Assembly (NCBI RefSeq): GCF_019145235.1
Contig: NZ_JAHSTV010000017.1
Span: forward strand, 40,714-104,713
From: Pseudomonas farris
GTDB taxonomy: Bacteria; Pseudomonadota; Gammaproteobacteria; Pseudomonadales; Pseudomonadaceae
Direction of reading: 5' to 3'
DNA: 64,000 bases
The notes under the pieces were generated by a model. It was not told the origin of the DNA and did no database searches. It saw nothing but the letters and a program-made list of their open reading frames with translations. Each line of letters starts with the position of its first letter. Position 1 is the first letter of the stretch. This document shows, piece after piece, positions 53,776 through 62,361 of the stretch. The position numbers were made by a program, and so were the translations under genes.

Positions 53776-56100
53776 ATGACTCGTACTCGATCCCCCCGCA
53801 CTCCTAAAAAACCACCTTCCAAGGGCATGCGCCCCTGGCTGGGCTGGGCCCTTAAACTCAGCCTGGTCGGCCTCGTGGTGCTCGCCGGGTTCGCGGTTTA
53901 CCTCGACGCTGTGGTCCAGGAGAAGTTCTCCGGCAAGCGCTGGACCATCCCGGCCAAGGTGTATGCGCGCCCGCTTGAGCTGTTCACTGGCCAAAAACTG
54001 AGCAAGGAAGACTTCCTCACCGAGCTCGATGCCTTGGGCTACCGACGTGAAGCCGTCAGCAACGGCCCCGGCGCGGCGGCGGTCAATGGCAATACCGTCG
54101 ACCTGAATACCCGCGGCTTCCAGTTCTATGAAGGCATGGAGACGGCTCAGCCTGTGCGCGTGCGCTTCTCCGGCGATTACGTGGCCGAGCTTTCGGCGAC
54201 CAACGGTTCGAAGCTTTCTGTGGTGCGACTGGAGCCATTGCTGATCGGCGGGATTTACCCGAAAAACCTTGAAGACCGCATCCTGATCAAGATCGATCAG
54301 GTTCCGCCGTATCTGCTCGAAACCCTGATTGCCGTAGAAGATCGGGATTTCTACAGCCACTGGGGCGTGTCGCCGAAATCGATTGCCCGAGCCATCTACA
54401 TCAACACCTCGGGTGGCAAGATGACCCAGGGCGGCAGTACGCTGACGCAACAGTTGGTCAAGAACTTCTACCTCACCAGCGAGCGCAGCCTGACCCGTAA
54501 GCTCACCGAAGCCATGATGGCGATGTTGCTTGAGCTGCATTACGACAAGCGCGAAATTCTTGAGGCTTACCTCAATGAAGTGTTCGTCGGCCAGGATGGT
54601 CAGCGCGCGGTGCACGGTTTCGGCCTGGCCAGCCAGTTCTTCTTCGGGCAGCCATTGTCCGAGCTGAAACTGCATCAAGTCGCTTTGTTGGTGGGCATGG
54701 TCAAGGGGCCGTCCTATTACAACCCGCGTCGCAACCCTGAGCGGGCGCTGGAGCGGCGCAATCTGGTGCTCGATGTTCTGGGGGAACAAGGCGTTGCTAC
54801 CGCCGAGCAGGTTGAGGCGGCGAAGAAAATGCCTCTGGGTGTGACCACTCGCGGCAAGTTGGCTGACAGCTCGTTTCCGGGCTTCCTCGACCTGGTTAAA
54901 CGTCAGTTGCGCGAAGACTACCGCGACGAAGACTTGACCGAAGAGGGGCTGCGGATTTTCACCAGTTTCGACCCGATCCTGCAGATGAAAGCCGAAGCCT
55001 CGGTCAACGACACGTTCAAGCGTCTGGCCGGGCGCAAGGGTTCCGATGAAGTTGAGGCGGCCATGGTCGTGACCAACCCGGAAACCGGAGAAGTCCAGGC
55101 GATGATTGGCAGCCGTCAGGCGGGTTTTGCCGGTTTCAACCGGGCGCTCGACGCGGTACGACCGATCGGCTCGTTGATCAAACCAGCGGTTTATCTGACA
55201 GCCCTTGAGAAGCCGAGCCAGTACACATTGACCAGTTGGCTGTCGGACGAATCCTTCTCGGTCAAAGGCGCGGACGGTCAGGTCTGGAAACCGCAGAACT
55301 ATGATCGTCGTTCCCACGGTACAGTGTTCCTTTATCAAGGGCTGGCGCATTCCTACAACCTGTCGACCGCGCGTCTCGGCTTGGCGGTGGGTGTACCCAA
55401 TGTCCTCAAAACCCTGGCACGCCTTGGGGTGAGTCGCGAGTTCCCCGCGTTCCCGTCGATGTTGCTGGGTGCCGGTGGCTTGACCCCGATCGAAGTGGCG
55501 ACCATGTACCAGACACTGGCCAACGGCGGATTCAATACGCCGATGCGCGGGATTCGTAGCGTGCTGACGGCCGAGGGCGAGCCGCTCAAGCGTTATCCGT
55601 TCCAGATTCAGCAGCAATTCGATCCGGCGTCCATTTACCTGGTTCAGAGCGCCATGCAACGAGTCATGCGTGAAGGCACCGGTAGCTCGGTTTATAACGT
55701 GTTGCCGAAAACCCTGACTCTGGCCGGCAAGACCGGTACCAGTAACGATTCGCGGGACAGCTGGTTCGCCGGTTTCAGTCAGGATCTGCTGGCAGTGGTC
55801 TGGCTGGGGCGCGATGATAACGGCAAGACGCCGTTCACCGGTGCCACCGGTGCATTGCAGGTCTGGACCAGTTTCATGCGCAAGGCCGATCCGCTGCCGC
55901 TGGACATGCCGCAGCCGGACAACATTGTTCAGGCTTGGGTCGATTCGCGCACCGGGCAAGGTTCTGAAGGCAGCTGCCCAGGTGCGGTGCAGATGCCGTA
56001 TATTCGCGGCAGCGAACCGCCTCCCGGTCCCGCTTGCGGTGGCGAAGGCCCTGCTTCCGGCGAATCGGTGATGGATTGGGTCAAGGGCTGGATGAATTAA
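53776..56100 (+). CDS. mrcB: Penicillin-binding protein 1B (bifunctional glycosyltransferase/transpeptidase)
   Basis: 774 aa. A basic cytoplasmic tail and one membrane helix (about 24-44) are followed by the UB2H domain (about 65-150), glycosyltransferase 51 with EDRDFYSHWGVSPKSIARA (catalytic Glu, about residue 190) and QGGSTLTQQLVKNFYL, then the transpeptidase with active-site Ser in GSLIKP (SxxK, about 470), SYN in AHSYNLST (about 535) and KTGTSNDSRD (about 655). It polymerises and cross-links peptidoglycan. The lpoP gene 16 nt downstream encodes its probable activator. Confidence 0.96.
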   Translation: MTRTRSPRTPKKPPSKGMRPWLGWALKLSLVGLVVLAGFAVYLDAVVQEKFSGKRWTIPAKVYARPLELFTGQKLSKEDFLTELDALGYRREAVSNGPGAAAVNGNTVDLNTRGFQFYEGMETAQPVRVRFSGDYVAELSATNGSKLSVVRLEPLLIGGIYPKNLEDRILIKIDQVPPYLLETLIAVEDRDFYSHWGVSPKSIARAIYINTSGGKMTQGGSTLTQQLVKNFYLTSERSLTRKLTEAMMAMLLELHYDKREILEAYLNEVFVGQDGQRAVHGFGLASQFFFGQPLSELKLHQVALLVGMVKGPSYYNPRRNPERALERRNLVLDVLGEQGVATAEQVEAAKKMPLGVTTRGKLADSSFPGFLDLVKRQLREDYRDEDLTEEGLRIFTSFDPILQMKAEASVNDTFKRLAGRKGSDEVEAAMVVTNPETGEVQAMIGSRQAGFAGFNRALDAVRPIGSLIKPAVYLTALEKPSQYTLTSWLSDESFSVKGADGQVWKPQNYDRRSHGTVFLYQGLAHSYNLSTARLGLAVGVPNVLKTLARLGVSREFPAFPSMLLGAGGLTPIEVATMYQTLANGGFNTPMRGIRSVLTAEGEPLKRYPFQIQQQFDPASIYLVQSAMQRVMREGTGSSVYNVLPKTLTLAGKTGTSNDSRDSWFAGFSQDLLAVVWLGRDDNGKTPFTGATGALQVWTSFMRKADPLPLDMPQPDNIVQAWVDSRTGQGSEGSCPGAVQMPYIRGSEPPPGPACGGEGPASGESVMDWVKGWMN

Positions 56101-56116
56101 GCAAAGAGGGTTTCAA

Positions 56117-56851
56117 GTGAACAAGTGGTTGATTCCAGCAGTGACCGCCGTGGCTTTGCTCAGCGGCTGCTCCACCGTACAGCGTGGTTCGATTCCGGTT
56201 GTGGATTCCGGCAGCGCCGTTTCGAACAGTGAACGGATACAGGCCAATGGCGGTTACCGTCAGACGACGGTAAAACGTCCTGTGCAAGGCCAGACTCAGG
56301 CAATCCCGCAAGGTGACACTGGCGTTGTCGTGATGGTGCCGGGTGGTGGCGCGGTTTCCTCGGCCCCGATCAGCACTTCGCCGATTACCCCAGGCCCGAT
56401 CACTCCGGGGCCGATCGATACCTCGCCGATCCAGTCGGCACCGGTCAACCAGGGCAGCTACAGCATGCCATCGACGCCGAGCGGAATTCCTTCGGCGAGC
56501 TCCGGCGGCCTGTCTGCCGATGAGCAACTGGACGGTCCGGTCCTGGCATTGTTGACCACTGCCCAGCAGCAACAGGCCAGCGGCGACCTTAATGGCGCGT
56601 CGTCCAGTCTCGAGCGCGCCCAGCGTGTCGCACCGCGTGAGCCGCAAGTACTTTATCGCCTGGCCCAGGTGCGTATGGCTCAAGGTGATGCGGCACAGGC
56701 CGAGCAATTCGCTCGTCGTGGTCTGACGTTCGCCAATGGTCGTCCGGCTCTTCAGGCCAGCTTGTGGGGATTGATCGCTCAGGCTCGTGAGAAGCAGGGT
56801 GACTCCGCCGGTGCGGCGTTGGCGCGTCAGAAGGCCAAGGTCTCGCTGTGA
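56117..56851 (+). CDS. lpoP: LpoP-like lipoprotein activator of PBP1B
   Basis: 244 aa. The lipobox is ALLSGC (Cys19). A long Pro/Ser/Thr-rich linker (about 75-150, with repeats ITPGPITPGPIDTSPI) would span the periplasm, and a C-terminal TPR domain of two to three repeats (about 165-240) follows. This is the layout of LpoP, the PBP1B activator found in Pseudomonas in place of LpoB, and the gene directly follows mrcB. The assignment rests on architecture and context. Confidence 0.88.
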   Translation: MNKWLIPAVTAVALLSGCSTVQRGSIPVVDSGSAVSNSERIQANGGYRQTTVKRPVQGQTQAIPQGDTGVVVMVPGGGAVSSAPISTSPITPGPITPGPIDTSPIQSAPVNQGSYSMPSTPSGIPSASSGGLSADEQLDGPVLALLTTAQQQQASGDLNGASSSLERAQRVAPREPQVLYRLAQVRMAQGDAAQAEQFARRGLTFANGRPALQASLWGLIAQAREKQGDSAGAALARQKAKVSL

Positions 56852-57186
56852 TGGATGCACGCTTCCCGAAGATTGCCGAGCAGTTGCTGTTGATCGAACG
56901 CGAACTGCGTGTCCAGGGCTGGTGGGACGAAGTCGCGCCGTCCGCTGAAGCGCTATCCAGTGTCGAGCCATTTTCGGTGGATACGCTGGATTTCGAGCAA
57001 TGGCTGCAATGGATCTTCCTGCCGCGGATGAAGACCATCCTTGAACAGGATCTGCCGCTGCCCAACGCGTCGGGAATCCAGGAGATGGCCGAAATGGTCT
57101 TCGCCGCCCGCAACGTCCAGGGCAAGGATCGGCAGCTTCAGGTCTTGCTCAAAGAGTTCGACCTGTTGATCACCGCTTCTCGCTAA
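56851..57186 (+). CDS. YqcC family protein
   Basis: 111 aa from ATG at 56851, overlapping the lpoP stop by 1 nt (TGATG). The YqcC/DUF446 pattern is complete: LIERELRVQGWWDEVAPS, PFSVDTLDFEQWLQWIFLPR (about 45-64) and the C-terminal LLKEFDLLI. It is all-helical. In other bacteria it is often encoded with the tRNA pseudouridine synthase truC; here it ends the mrcB-lpoP operon. Function is unknown. Confidence 0.92.
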   Translation: MDARFPKIAEQLLLIERELRVQGWWDEVAPSAEALSSVEPFSVDTLDFEQWLQWIFLPRMKTILEQDLPLPNASGIQEMAEMVFAARNVQGKDRQLQVLLKEFDLLITASR

Positions 57187-57609
57187 CTACTGGCAGTTTT
57201 TCGCAATCTGTTTCTGTGCTTCGGTGATGCGCTCCTGACGTTGTTGGTCGGTCAGGCGGCGCATCTCACCGTCGACATCCTCCCGTAGTCGCGGATTATT
57301 CTGCAGTTGAGCCAGGTTCGTTCGGGCCTGTTCGCAGAATACTTTTAGCTGGGCTTGCTGCTCGGCAACCTGCTTTTTCACTTTGTTGTCGATAGCCCGT
57401 TGATCGCCTATGACGTCGCTGCGCGTTGGCGTGTCCGGTTTGCCGACGGGCGGGGCGGGCGTCACCACGAGGGTGGGCTCCCGGCCTGGGGGCGGTTGCG
57501 CATCGAAATGAGTAACGCCCTGGGCATCGACCCATTTATAGATCTGACCCGCCATGCACAAAGGGCTCAGGCTGATCAGCAGGCCGGCGGTGAAGAAGAA
57601 CGTTCGCAT
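57187..57609 (-). CDS. DUF4124 secreted protein
   Basis: 140 aa. A signal peptide (cleavage near CMA-GQ) is followed by the DUF4124 motif IYKWVDAQGVTHFDAQPPPG (residues 23-42). A Pro/Thr spacer and a long charged helix then run from about 70 to 135. A single Cys pair (FCEQAR and the C-terminal KNCQ) could form a disulfide. The stop codon abuts that of yqcC (convergent, no gap). Function is unknown. Confidence 0.88.
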   Translation of the reverse strand: MRTFFFTAGLLISLSPLCMAGQIYKWVDAQGVTHFDAQPPPGREPTLVVTPAPPVGKPDTPTRSDVIGDQRAIDNKVKKQVAEQQAQLKVFCEQARTNLAQLQNNPRLREDVDGEMRRLTDQQRQERITEAQKQIAKNCQ

Positions 57610-57714
57610 GCCATTTCCTTGTCATGGGTGCGCAATCGAAGCTAACACAGTTGCGGTTTAAAGGTTTTTTCTTGCGTTCTCATGCGCTTAGTTCGAATAA
57701 AGCACATTGACGGC

Positions 57715-58010
57715 TTGACTTGCGATGGGCGAAACAGAAGAATCCAAAGTCCGCTGTAGAGGGACTGCCAGAAGCAGACCCACTCGGTAGATCATGAGGC
57801 GCACATCCGCGCCGACCTGTTACACCCGCAACGCGTTACCTCGCGCTGGGTGGGAAAGGCCCGCAACACTTGGGACGATCCCAATACTTGCTCAGTCAGT
57901 GCTGACGTAGTCGGCGACCACCGTCGCTCATGCTCTGCCGAGAAGTAAACCTATTAAGACCCGTCCTCTTTGTATGTGGGCGGTATTCTGGCGTTTTAGA
58001 GGTGAACAAC
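57715..58010 (+). promoter_or_regulatory. Candidate promoter and long leader of ilvIHC
   Basis: TTGACT (57715-57720), a 17-nt gap and AAGAAT (57738-57743) form a plausible sigma-70 promoter, giving a leader of about 260 nt before ilvI. The leader contains the small hairpin TTGGGA-CGA-TCCCAA (about 57873-57887). An open frame in phase with ilvI (from 57930) is rich in Leu and Val codons. There is no T-run that would make a classic attenuator. No other gene is visible in 57610-58010. Confidence 0.4.
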
Positions 58011-59735
58011 GTGGAGCTTTTATCTGGCGGTGAGATGCTCGTCCGCTTTTTGCGTGACGAAGGCGTCAAATATATCTACGGGTACCCGGGTGGTGCTCTT
58101 CTTCATGTCTATGATGCCCTGTTCAAAGAACCGGAAGTGACCCACATCCTGGTTCGTCACGAGCAGGCTGCGACCCATATGGCTGACGGCTATGCCCGTG
58201 CCACCGGTAAAGCCGGTGTGGTACTGGTAACCTCCGGCCCGGGCGCAACCAACGCCATCACCGGTATTGCCACGGCCTACATGGACTCCATTCCGATGGT
58301 GGTCATTTCCGGCCAGGTGCCTAGCACCATGGTAGGTACCGATGCATTCCAGGAAACCGACATGATCGGTATCTCCCGGCCAATCGTGAAGCACAGCTTC
58401 ATGATCAAGCATGCGTCGGAAATCCCGGAAGTCATGAAGAAGGCGTTCTACCTGGCGCAATCCGGTCGTCCTGGTCCGGTCGTTGTCGATATTCCGAAAG
58501 ACATGACCAACCCGGCCGAGAAGTTCGAATACATCTTCCCGAAAAAAGCCAAGCTGCGTTCCTACAGCCCGGCCGTTCGCGGTCACTCCGGACAAATCCG
58601 CAAGGCAGCTGAAATGCTCCTGGCGGCCAAGCGTCCTGTGCTTTATGCGGGCGGCGGCGTGATTCTCGGTGGTGGCTCCGCGCCGCTGACCGAGCTGGCA
58701 AAGATGCTCAACCTGCCAGTGACCAATACCCTGATGGGCCTGGGTGCCTATCCTGGCACCGACCGTCAGTTCATCGGCATGCTCGGCATGCACGGCAGCT
58801 ACACCGCCAACCTGGCGATGCACCATGCCGATGTGATCCTTGCAGTCGGCGCGCGCTTCGATGACCGCGTGATCAACGGCCCGGCCAAGTTCTGTCCGAA
58901 TGCCAAGATCATTCACATCGACATCGACCCGGCTTCGATCTCCAAGACCATCAAGGCAGACGTGCCTATCGTCGGTCCGGTCGAGAGTGTCCTGACCGAA
59001 ATGGTCGCGATCCTCAAGGAAATCGGCGAGACCCCGAACAAGGAGTCCGTTGCCAGCTGGTGGAAGCAAGTCGATGAGTGGCGCGGTGACCGCGGCCTGT
59101 TCCCTTATGACAAGGGCGACGGCAGCGTAATCAAGCCGCAGACCGTGATCGAAACCCTGTGCGAAGTGACCAAGGGCGACGCCTTTGTGACCTCCGACGT
59201 GGGCCAGCACCAAATGTTTGCCGCGCAGTACTACACGTTCAACAAGCCGAACCGCTGGATCAACTCCGGTGGCCTGGGCACCATGGGCTTCGGTTTTCCG
59301 GCGGCCATGGGCATCAAGCTGAGCTTCCCGGATGATGACGTCGCCTGCGTAACGGGCGAGGGCAGCATCCAGATGAACATTCAGGAACTGTCGACCTGCC
59401 TGCAATACGGTTTGCCGGTGAAGATCGTCATTCTGAATAACGGTGTACTGGGTATGGTTCGCCAGTGGCAGGACATGAGTTATGGCAGCCGCCACTCGCA
59501 CTCCTACATGGAATCGTTGCCTGACTTCGTCAAGCTGGCCGAGGCCTATGGTCACGTTGGCGTGCGCATCACCGAATCGAAAGATTTGAAGTCGAAGATG
59601 GAAGAGGCGTTCGCCATGAAAGATCGCCTGGTGGTTATCGATATTTCGGTCGACACCAGCGAGCACGTCTACCCGATGCAGATCAAAGACGGCTCCATGC
59701 GCGATATGTGGCTGAGCAAGACGGAGCGTACTTAA
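58011..59735 (+). CDS. ilvI: Acetolactate synthase large subunit
   Basis: 574 aa from GTG at 58011 (VELLSGGEMLVRFLRD), with AGAGGTG 6-7 nt upstream; the frame opens 27 codons earlier. A ThDP- and FAD-dependent enzyme that forms acetolactate and acetohydroxybutyrate. Features are the catalytic Glu in LVRHEQAATHMADGYARATG (about residue 48), SGPGATNAITGIATAY, the FAD domain (about 190-340) and the ThDP motif GEGSIQMNIQELST (GDG-like, about 450) ending in NN. It pairs with ilvH. Confidence 0.96.
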   Translation: MELLSGGEMLVRFLRDEGVKYIYGYPGGALLHVYDALFKEPEVTHILVRHEQAATHMADGYARATGKAGVVLVTSGPGATNAITGIATAYMDSIPMVVISGQVPSTMVGTDAFQETDMIGISRPIVKHSFMIKHASEIPEVMKKAFYLAQSGRPGPVVVDIPKDMTNPAEKFEYIFPKKAKLRSYSPAVRGHSGQIRKAAEMLLAAKRPVLYAGGGVILGGGSAPLTELAKMLNLPVTNTLMGLGAYPGTDRQFIGMLGMHGSYTANLAMHHADVILAVGARFDDRVINGPAKFCPNAKIIHIDIDPASISKTIKADVPIVGPVESVLTEMVAILKEIGETPNKESVASWWKQVDEWRGDRGLFPYDKGDGSVIKPQTVIETLCEVTKGDAFVTSDVGQHQMFAAQYYTFNKPNRWINSGGLGTMGFGFPAAMGIKLSFPDDDVACVTGEGSIQMNIQELSTCLQYGLPVKIVILNNGVLGMVRQWQDMSYGSRHSHSYMESLPDFVKLAEAYGHVGVRITESKDLKSKMEEAFAMKDRLVVIDISVDTSEHVYPMQIKDGSMRDMWLSKTERT

Positions 59736-59737
59736 TC

Positions 59738-60229
59738 ATGCGGCACATTATTTCCTTGCTTCTGGAAAACGAACCGGGCGCTCTGTCTCGTGTAGTCGGC
59801 CTGTTCTCGCAGCGCAACTACAACATCGAAAGCCTGACCGTGGCACCAACCGAAGACCCGACCCTGTCGCGTCTGACGCTGACCACTGTCGGCCATGATG
59901 AAGTCATCGAACAGATCACCAAGAACCTGAACAAGCTGATCGAAGTGGTAAAACTGGTCGACCTGTCGGAGAGTGCTCACATCGAGCGCGAACTGATGCT
60001 GGTCAAGGTCAAGGCCACCGGCGCCCAGCGCGCCGAGATCAAGCGCACCACCGATATTTATCGTGGGCAGATCGTTGATGTCAGCGCCAGCGTGTATACC
60101 GTTCAATTGACCGGTACCAGCGACAAGCTCGACAGCTTCATTCAATCGATCGGCACTGCCTCGATTCTGGAAACCGTACGCAGTGGCGTCACCGGGATTG
60201 CCCGCGGCGACAAAGTACTGAGCATCTAA
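59738..60229 (+). CDS. ilvH: Acetolactate synthase small (regulatory) subunit
   Basis: 163 aa from MRHIISLLLE, 2 nt after ilvI. An N-terminal ACT domain (LENEPGALSRVVGLFSQRNY, residues 9-28, which binds valine for feedback inhibition) is followed by the C-terminal ALS small-subunit domain (about 85-158: RAEIKRTTDIYRGQIVDVSA). Gly14-type and Asn29-type residues for valine sensitivity look intact. Confidence 0.97.
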   Translation: MRHIISLLLENEPGALSRVVGLFSQRNYNIESLTVAPTEDPTLSRLTLTTVGHDEVIEQITKNLNKLIEVVKLVDLSESAHIERELMLVKVKATGAQRAEIKRTTDIYRGQIVDVSASVYTVQLTGTSDKLDSFIQSIGTASILETVRSGVTGIARGDKVLSI

Positions 60230-60277
60230 ACCAAATTAGCGAATGGCCTGAACGGCCAGGATATAGAGGGGAAATTC

Positions 60278-61294
60278 ATGAAAGTTTTCTACGATAAAGA
60301 CTGCGACCTGTCGATCATCCAAGGCAAGAAAGTTGCCATCATCGGTTACGGTTCCCAGGGCCACGCTCAAGCGTGCAACCTGAAAGACTCCGGCGTTGAC
60401 GTTACTGTTGGTCTGCGTAAAGGTTCGGCTACTGTTGCCAAAGCTGAAGCCCACGGCCTGAAAGTGACTGACGTTGCTTCCGCCGTAGCGGCTGCCGACC
60501 TGGTCATGATCCTGACCCCGGACGAGTTCCAGTCTGCCCTGTACAAGAACGAAATCGAGCCGAACATCAAGAAAGGCGCCACCCTGGCCTTCTCCCACGG
60601 TTTCGCGATTCACTACAACCAGGTTGTGCCACGTGCTGACCTCGACGTGATCATGATCGCCCCGAAAGCTCCGGGCCACACCGTGCGTTCCGAGTTCGTC
60701 AAAGGCGGCGGTATCCCTGACCTGATCGCTATCTACCAGGATGCTTCGGGCAATGCCAAAAACGTTGCACTGTCCTACGCCGCTGGCGTTGGTGGCGGTC
60801 GTACCGGCATCATCGAAACCACCTTCAAGGACGAGACCGAAACCGACCTGTTCGGCGAACAAGCCGTTCTGTGCGGCGGTACCGTTGAGTTGGTAAAAGC
60901 CGGTTTCGAAACTCTGGTTGAAGCTGGCTACGCGCCGGAAATGGCCTACTTCGAATGCCTGCACGAACTGAAGCTGATCGTTGACCTCATGTACGAAGGC
61001 GGTATCGCCAACATGAACTACTCGATCTCCAACAACGCTGAGTACGGCGAGTACGTGACCGGTCCGGAAGTGATCAACGCCGAATCCCGTCAGGCCATGC
61101 GCAACGCCCTGAAACGTATTCAGGACGGCGAATACGCCAAGATGTTCATCAGCGAAGGCGCCACCGGCTATCCTTCGATGACCGCCAAGCGTCGTAACAA
61201 CGCCGCTCACGGTATCGAAATCATCGGTGAGCAACTGCGCTCCATGATGCCGTGGATCGGTGCCAACAAGATCGTCGACAAAGCCAAGAACTAA
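60278..61294 (+). CDS. ilvC: Ketol-acid reductoisomerase (class I)
   Basis: 338 aa, the short class I form. It converts acetolactate to dihydroxyisovalerate using NADPH and Mg2+. The Rossmann motif is IIGYGSQGHAQACNL (about 20-34), with R and S residues after strand two (VGLRKGSATVAKA) typical of NADPH preference. Metal ligands are in ETDLFGEQAVLCGG (about 190) and the helix LHELKLIVDLMYEGG. AGAGGGG precedes the ATG. It is the last gene of ilvIHC before a strong terminator; codons here are highly biased, fitting strong expression. Confidence 0.97.
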   Translation: MKVFYDKDCDLSIIQGKKVAIIGYGSQGHAQACNLKDSGVDVTVGLRKGSATVAKAEAHGLKVTDVASAVAAADLVMILTPDEFQSALYKNEIEPNIKKGATLAFSHGFAIHYNQVVPRADLDVIMIAPKAPGHTVRSEFVKGGGIPDLIAIYQDASGNAKNVALSYAAGVGGGRTGIIETTFKDETETDLFGEQAVLCGGTVELVKAGFETLVEAGYAPEMAYFECLHELKLIVDLMYEGGIANMNYSISNNAEYGEYVTGPEVINAESRQAMRNALKRIQDGEYAKMFISEGATGYPSMTAKRRNNAAHGIEIIGEQLRSMMPWIGANKIVDKAKN

Positions 61295-61311
61295 GTCCCG
61301 AGCTTGTACGG

Positions 61312-61337
61312 AAAACGCGGCCTAGGCCGCGTTTTTT
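61312..61337 (+). terminator. Terminator of ilvIHC
   Basis: AAAACGCGGCC-TA-GGCCGCGTTTTTT is a perfect stem followed by T residues, 18 nt after the ilvC stop. Confidence 0.92.
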
Positions 61338-61440
61338 CGTTTGGATCCGCCGGTTCTGGTATAAAGCTGCATTGTTTGTGGCCGAGCCGTCGTCCCAGAC
61401 ACCTGTCGAAACTTTCCACCCCGTTGCAAGGTAAATGTCC

Positions 61441-62298
61441 ATGAGCGAACGTCCCGAAGAGCCAAAGCAGGCTTCTGACGCCGAAAGCCTTCTGCCTATC
61501 GATGAACACATCGAAGAAGGGCATGATGCTGAAGGCCGTAAAGTCCGGCATCGTGGTATCTATCTTCTGCCGAATCTGTTCACCACTGCGAACCTCTTCG
61601 CAGGGTTCTATTCCATCATCAACTCGATGAGCGCCCAGAGTGCCTTGAGTGCCGGTGATGCCATCGGCGCGAGCAAATATTTTGCGTTCGCCGCGATCGC
61701 CATTTTCGTCGCCATGGTGCTCGACGGTCTCGACGGTCGCGTTGCCCGTATGACCAATACCCAAAGTGCTTTCGGTGCCGAGTACGACTCGCTGTCGGAC
61801 ATGGTTGCCTTTGGTGTGGCGCCGGCATTGCTGGCATTCGGCTGGGCCCTGGGCGATATGGGCAAGGTCGGCTGGATGGTCGCCTTCATCTATGTAGCGG
61901 GGGCGGCGTTACGTCTGGCGCGTTTCAACACTCAGGTCGGCACCGCAGACAAACGTTACTTCATCGGTCTGGCCAGCCCGGCCGCCGCCGGTGTGGTCGC
62001 GGGCATTGTCTGGGCATTCAGCGACTACGGCATTCAGGGTTCCAAGATGTCGTTCCTGGTTGCGCTGATGGTTGCCGCCGCTGGCATGCTGATGGTCAGT
62101 AACATCAAGTACAACAGCTTCAAGGAGCTGGACTTGAAAGGGCGCGTTCCCTTTGTCGCGATCCTCGCAGTGGTATTGGTATTCGCCGTAGTGTTCAGTG
62201 ATCCGCCGCGCATCCTGCTGCTGGTTTTCCTTGCTTATGCGGCTTCCGGGCCGGTGCAGTACCTGCTGCGCCTTCGTCGGCACAAAAAAGCCGAGTGA
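61441..62298 (+). CDS. pssA: CDP-diacylglycerol-serine O-phosphatidyltransferase
   Basis: 285 aa from MSERPEEPKQ, with AAGG 9 nt upstream; an in-frame ATG at 61435 is also possible. It makes phosphatidylserine, the precursor of phosphatidylethanolamine. The CDP-alcohol phosphotransferase motif D-G-x2-A-R-x8-G-x3-D-x3-D is visible as LDGLDGRVARMTNTQSAFGA then EYDSLSD (about 100-126). Eight helices are predicted, as in the membrane-bound PssA-II type, and a 50-residue acidic N-terminal extension is present. It follows the ilvC terminator, so it has its own promoter. Confidence 0.94.
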   Translation: MSERPEEPKQASDAESLLPIDEHIEEGHDAEGRKVRHRGIYLLPNLFTTANLFAGFYSIINSMSAQSALSAGDAIGASKYFAFAAIAIFVAMVLDGLDGRVARMTNTQSAFGAEYDSLSDMVAFGVAPALLAFGWALGDMGKVGWMVAFIYVAGAALRLARFNTQVGTADKRYFIGLASPAAAGVVAGIVWAFSDYGIQGSKMSFLVALMVAAAGMLMVSNIKYNSFKELDLKGRVPFVAILAVVLVFAVVFSDPPRILLLVFLAYAASGPVQYLLRLRRHKKAE

Positions 62299-62361
62299 TG
62301 TAATTTCCCTCATACTCCGCAGTCTATGGGTGCATCTGTCCTCCAAAGCTGCGGAGTTGTC

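Noticed and set aside
53698..55959. 753-codon open frame antisense to mrcB
   Set aside because: mrcB on the plus strand has all GT51 and transpeptidase motifs; the opposite frame is rich in His/Gln/Arg, as shadows in this GC range are.
58020..59666. 548-codon open frame antisense to ilvI
   Set aside because: The plus strand encodes a complete acetolactate synthase; the antisense frame has no family resemblance.
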